Shown here: positions 6,610-8,446 of the stretch, piece by piece
How the letters are laid out: every line of letters starts with the position of its first letter
Numbering within the stretch: the first letter of the stretch is position 1
Source of the DNA: an uncultured Methylophaga sp.
Lineage (GTDB): Bacteria; Pseudomonadota; Gammaproteobacteria; Nitrosococcales; Methylophagaceae
Direction of reading: 5' to 3'
NCBI GenBank assembly: GCA_947631375.1
Contig: CANRLD010000076.1
Span: 1-8,446 of the forward strand
DNA length: 8,446 nt
Translations under genes and position numbers: made by a program
Notes under the pieces: model-generated
Database searches by the model: none
What the model saw: the letters and a program-made list of their open reading frames with translations, nothing else
What the model was told of the DNA's origin: nothing

Positions 6610-7350
6610 ATGGATATTCTCAGCATACTTGGCTTACTGATTGGTTTTGGCGCGATTGTTGTCGGCCAATACCTAGAAGGCGGACACCTCAGCACCATTC
6701 TTAATGCCGTGGCCTTACTTATCGTCTTCGGCGGTACTCTTGGTGCCGTTATGCTGCAAACGCCGATGGACACATTTTTGCGGTCATTGAAAATAACGGT
6801 ATGGATATTCAAACCACCACAACAGTCAGCCAAATTATTGCTGGAAAAAATTCTCGACTGGAATCAGATTGCTCGCCGAGAAGGCCTGTTACGCCTAGAG
6901 GCTAAAGCAGCGGAAGAAACAGATGTGTTTACACAAAAAGGTCTGCAACTGATTGCCGATGGTGCAGAACCGGAAGTCATTCGTGACATTCTGGAAACCG
7001 ATCTCGATATTATGGAAAATAAAGATCTGCAGGCCGCTAAAGTGTATGAAGCCATGGGCGGTTATTCGCCCACAATCGGTATTATCGGCGCGGTACTCGG
7101 GTTAATTCATGTCATGGGCAACCTGGCCGATCCCTCTTCGCTGGGCTCTGGAATAGCAGTTGCATTTGTTGCAACAATCTATGGTGTCGGCTTGGCTAAC
7201 TTATTATTTTTACCGATGGGTAATAAGCTTAAAACTCTGGTGCAACGACGCACCCAGCTACAATTGATGCTGATTGATGGTCTTATCAGCGTGGCTAATG
7301 GCGATAACCCTCGTAATATCGAAAGCCGTCTGCAGGCGTACCTGGAGTAA
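6610..7350 (+). CDS. motC: Flagellar motor stator protein MotC (MotA/PomA family)
   Basis: Inner-membrane stator subunit that with MotD forms the ion channel and pushes on the rotor protein FliG. It has 246 residues. Four hydrophobic segments are visible, at about 2-20, 30-49, 152-171 and 181-203, with a large cytoplasmic loop between the second and third, as in MotA/PomA. The loop holds the charged patch RREGLLRLE (89-97), where MotA uses Arg90 and Glu98 to contact FliG. Conserved prolines near the channel are seen at Pro154 (YSPTIGIIG) and Pro175 (LADPSS). The start MDILSILGLL with YLEGGH matches the MotC/PomA branch better than enteric MotA. There is no clear ribosome binding site before the ATG, only 2 bases after the cheB stop, so it probably relies on coupling. 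Whether it uses H+ or Na+ cannot be read from the sequence; Pseudomonas MotCD uses H+. Confidence 0.94.
   Translation: MDILSILGLLIGFGAIVVGQYLEGGHLSTILNAVALLIVFGGTLGAVMLQTPMDTFLRSLKITVWIFKPPQQSAKLLLEKILDWNQIARREGLLRLEAKAAEETDVFTQKGLQLIADGAEPEVIRDILETDLDIMENKDLQAAKVYEAMGGYSPTIGIIGAVLGLIHVMGNLADPSSLGSGIAVAFVATIYGVGLANLLFLPMGNKLKTLVQRRTQLQLMLIDGLISVANGDNPRNIESRLQAYLE
7344..7347 (+). promoter_or_regulatory. Ribosome binding site of motD
   Basis: GGAG inside the last codons of motC, 6 bases before the ATG at 7354. Confidence 0.5.
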
Positions 7351-7353
7351 AAA

Positions 7354-8271
7354 ATGGCACGCAGAAGACGGCAGGAAGAGCATGAAAATCACGAGCGCTG
7401 GCTGGTCTCGTACGCTGATTTTATTACCCTGCTATTTGCTTTTTTTGTGGTGATGTATTCAATTTCATCCATCAATGACGGGAAATATCGTGTGCTCTCT
7501 GAAACTCTGGAAAGTGTCTTTTCACAGCCCACCCGCAGCACCGACCCCATTCAAGTCGGCGCCGTCAGTCGTGGACAGGGAGAACGTGTTGCCTCGCCCG
7601 GCAAACCACAGGTTCCGGAGTTTGAAATTGAGTTACCCCCGCTTCCCCAGAAAACACCGCCAATAAGCGGGCAGAATTTACAGACTATCGATGATATTTC
7701 CCAACAGCTCAGCAGTGCACTGGCGGAATTAATCGCGAACGATAATATTACTATCAAACAAGCGTCGGAGTGGCTGGAAGTCGAGATTAAGTCCAACTTT
7801 CTGTTTGCCAGTGGTGATGCCCGTCTGGCGCATGAGGCGGTGCCCGTACTCGGACAAATTGCCGATGTCCTGGCGCCCGCCAGCAACCCGATACAGGTCG
7901 AAGGTTTTACCGACGATTTACCCATCAATACACCACGTTTTCCCTCTAACTGGGAATTATCGGCTGCTCGAGCAGCCAGTGTGGTCAATTTATTGGCGCG
8001 TTTTGGCATTGAACCAGGTCGTATGTCTGCGGTTGGTTATGGGGAATTTAAGCCGGTCGCTAATAATGACACCGAGCTTGGCAGACAAAAAAACCGTCGG
8101 GTGGTACTGGTTGTGTTAGCCAGCAAGGACAGCCGGCGAACACTGGAAGTATTTGATCAACAACTGAATACTCTGCAAGTAGACGAAGAAACCACGCTGC
8201 CAGCAGACGCTATTACCGATAGTGATAGTTCATTGCCACCCGCTACGGATTCAAATGGTGTATCACCGTGA
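7354..8271 (+). CDS. motD: Flagellar motor stator protein MotD (MotB/PomB family)
   Basis: Peptidoglycan-anchored stator subunit, partner of MotC. It has 305 residues: a basic cytoplasmic N-terminus (MARRRRQEEH), then one membrane segment at about 17-38 with the ion-binding Asp22 in WLVSYADFITLLFAFF. Next come a periplasmic plug and Pro-rich linker (about 40-110) and an OmpA-like peptidoglycan-binding domain (about 135-256). That domain has EGFTDDLPI (183-191), SNWELSAARA (198-207, conserved Arg206) and NRRVVLVV (247-254). A tail of about 48 residues rich in Asp, Glu, Ser and Thr (258-305) follows the OmpA fold. It starts 3 bases after motC and its stop overlaps the next gene by 4 bases. There is a run of seven A at 8087-8093. 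Confidence 0.94.
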   Translation: MARRRRQEEHENHERWLVSYADFITLLFAFFVVMYSISSINDGKYRVLSETLESVFSQPTRSTDPIQVGAVSRGQGERVASPGKPQVPEFEIELPPLPQKTPPISGQNLQTIDDISQQLSSALAELIANDNITIKQASEWLEVEIKSNFLFASGDARLAHEAVPVLGQIADVLAPASNPIQVEGFTDDLPINTPRFPSNWELSAARAASVVNLLARFGIEPGRMSAVGYGEFKPVANNDTELGRQKNRRVVLVVLASKDSRRTLEVFDQQLNTLQVDEETTLPADAITDSDSSLPPATDSNGVSP

Positions 8272-8446
8272 CAGTGTGGGCAATTGCCAACCAAAAAGGC
8301 GGGGTTGGAAAAACGACAACGGTCATCAGCCTTGCCAGTCACCTGGCGCTCAAAGGCCACTCCATCTTATTATTGGATATGGATCCTCATGGCTCGCTGA
8401 CCACCTATTTTGGTTTTGATCCGGATAATCTACAGCACAGCATTTA
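8268..8446 (+). CDS. parC: ParA-family ATPase, ParC-like polar chemotaxis-array positioning protein (3'-truncated)
   Basis: Only the first 59 residues are in the window. They show a deviant Walker A NQKGGVGKTTT (8-18, signature Lys10) and the Walker A' segment LLLDMDPHGSLT (34-45). Most ParA proteins have DPQG here; the DPHG variant and the start MTVWAIANQKGG resemble the ParA homologue that follows motD in Pseudomonas and ParC of Vibrio, which place chemotaxis arrays at the cell pole. The GTG at 8268 overlaps the motD stop as GTGA; a GTG at 8274 would drop only two residues. The function rests on gene order and sequence likeness. A chromosome-partition ParA is the alternative, but its place in a chemotaxis operon argues against that. 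ParP and cheW genes would be expected next. Confidence 0.88.
   Translation, partial: MTVWAIANQKGGVGKTTTVISLASHLALKGHSILLLDMDPHGSLTTYFGFDPDNLQHSI

Noticed and set aside
7551..8009. A 152-residue open frame on the minus strand inside motD
   Set aside because: It lies opposite the conserved motD sequence, with no recognisable motif and no plausible ribosome binding site noted.
1..8446. Mobile element, CRISPR array, tRNA, phage-defence or other accessory system
   Set aside because: The whole window is filled by motility and chemotaxis genes in a familiar order, with no direct-repeat array, transposase, tRNA-like fold or foreign-looking stretch.

Overview
The window is a compact, single-strand (+) flagellar and chemotaxis gene cluster. 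Ten genes follow one another with no gap over about 25 bases: flhF (5' end cut off by the window) - fleN/flhG - fliA - cheY - cheZ - cheA - cheB - motC - motD - parC-like ParA ATPase (3' end cut off). This order, from memory, is that of the polar flagellum/chemotaxis cluster of Pseudomonas and related gammaproteobacteria. CheZ, FliA, a FlhF/FleN pair and a second PomA/MotC-type stator set point to a polarly flagellated gammaproteobacterium. Base composition looks moderate, roughly balanced GC, so a high-GC Pseudomonas is unlikely. I cannot name the genus with confidence.

Layout. Positions 1-1724 hold the flagellar placement and number pair: the FlhF SRP-type GTPase and its MinD-like partner FleN. 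Positions 1726-2454 hold the flagellar sigma factor FliA (sigma-28). Positions 2471-6607 hold the chemotaxis core: response regulator CheY, phosphatase CheZ, histidine kinase CheA and methylesterase CheB. Positions 6610-8271 hold the stator pair MotC/MotD. From 8268 a ParA-family ATPase of the ParC type begins. In Vibrio and Pseudomonas such proteins place chemotaxis arrays at the cell pole.

How the genes work together. FlhF and FleN set where and how many flagella form. FliA switches on the late flagellar and chemotaxis genes. CheA phosphorylates CheY, which acts on the motor switch, and CheB, which adapts the receptors; CheZ removes the CheY signal. MotC/MotD supply torque, and ParC probably places the arrays beside the flagellum. 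No cheR or cheW is present in the window. The genes overlap or nearly touch, which suggests one long transcription unit with much translational coupling. I found no convincing internal promoter, terminator, RNA gene, mobile element or CRISPR array.

Most of the window is well-known biology. The most interesting signal is in the CheA linker. The usual globular P2 (CheY-docking) domain seems to be missing. In its place are two copies of a short acidic motif that resembles both the C-terminal CheY-binding tail of the CheZ encoded next door and the CheY-binding N-terminus of FliM.
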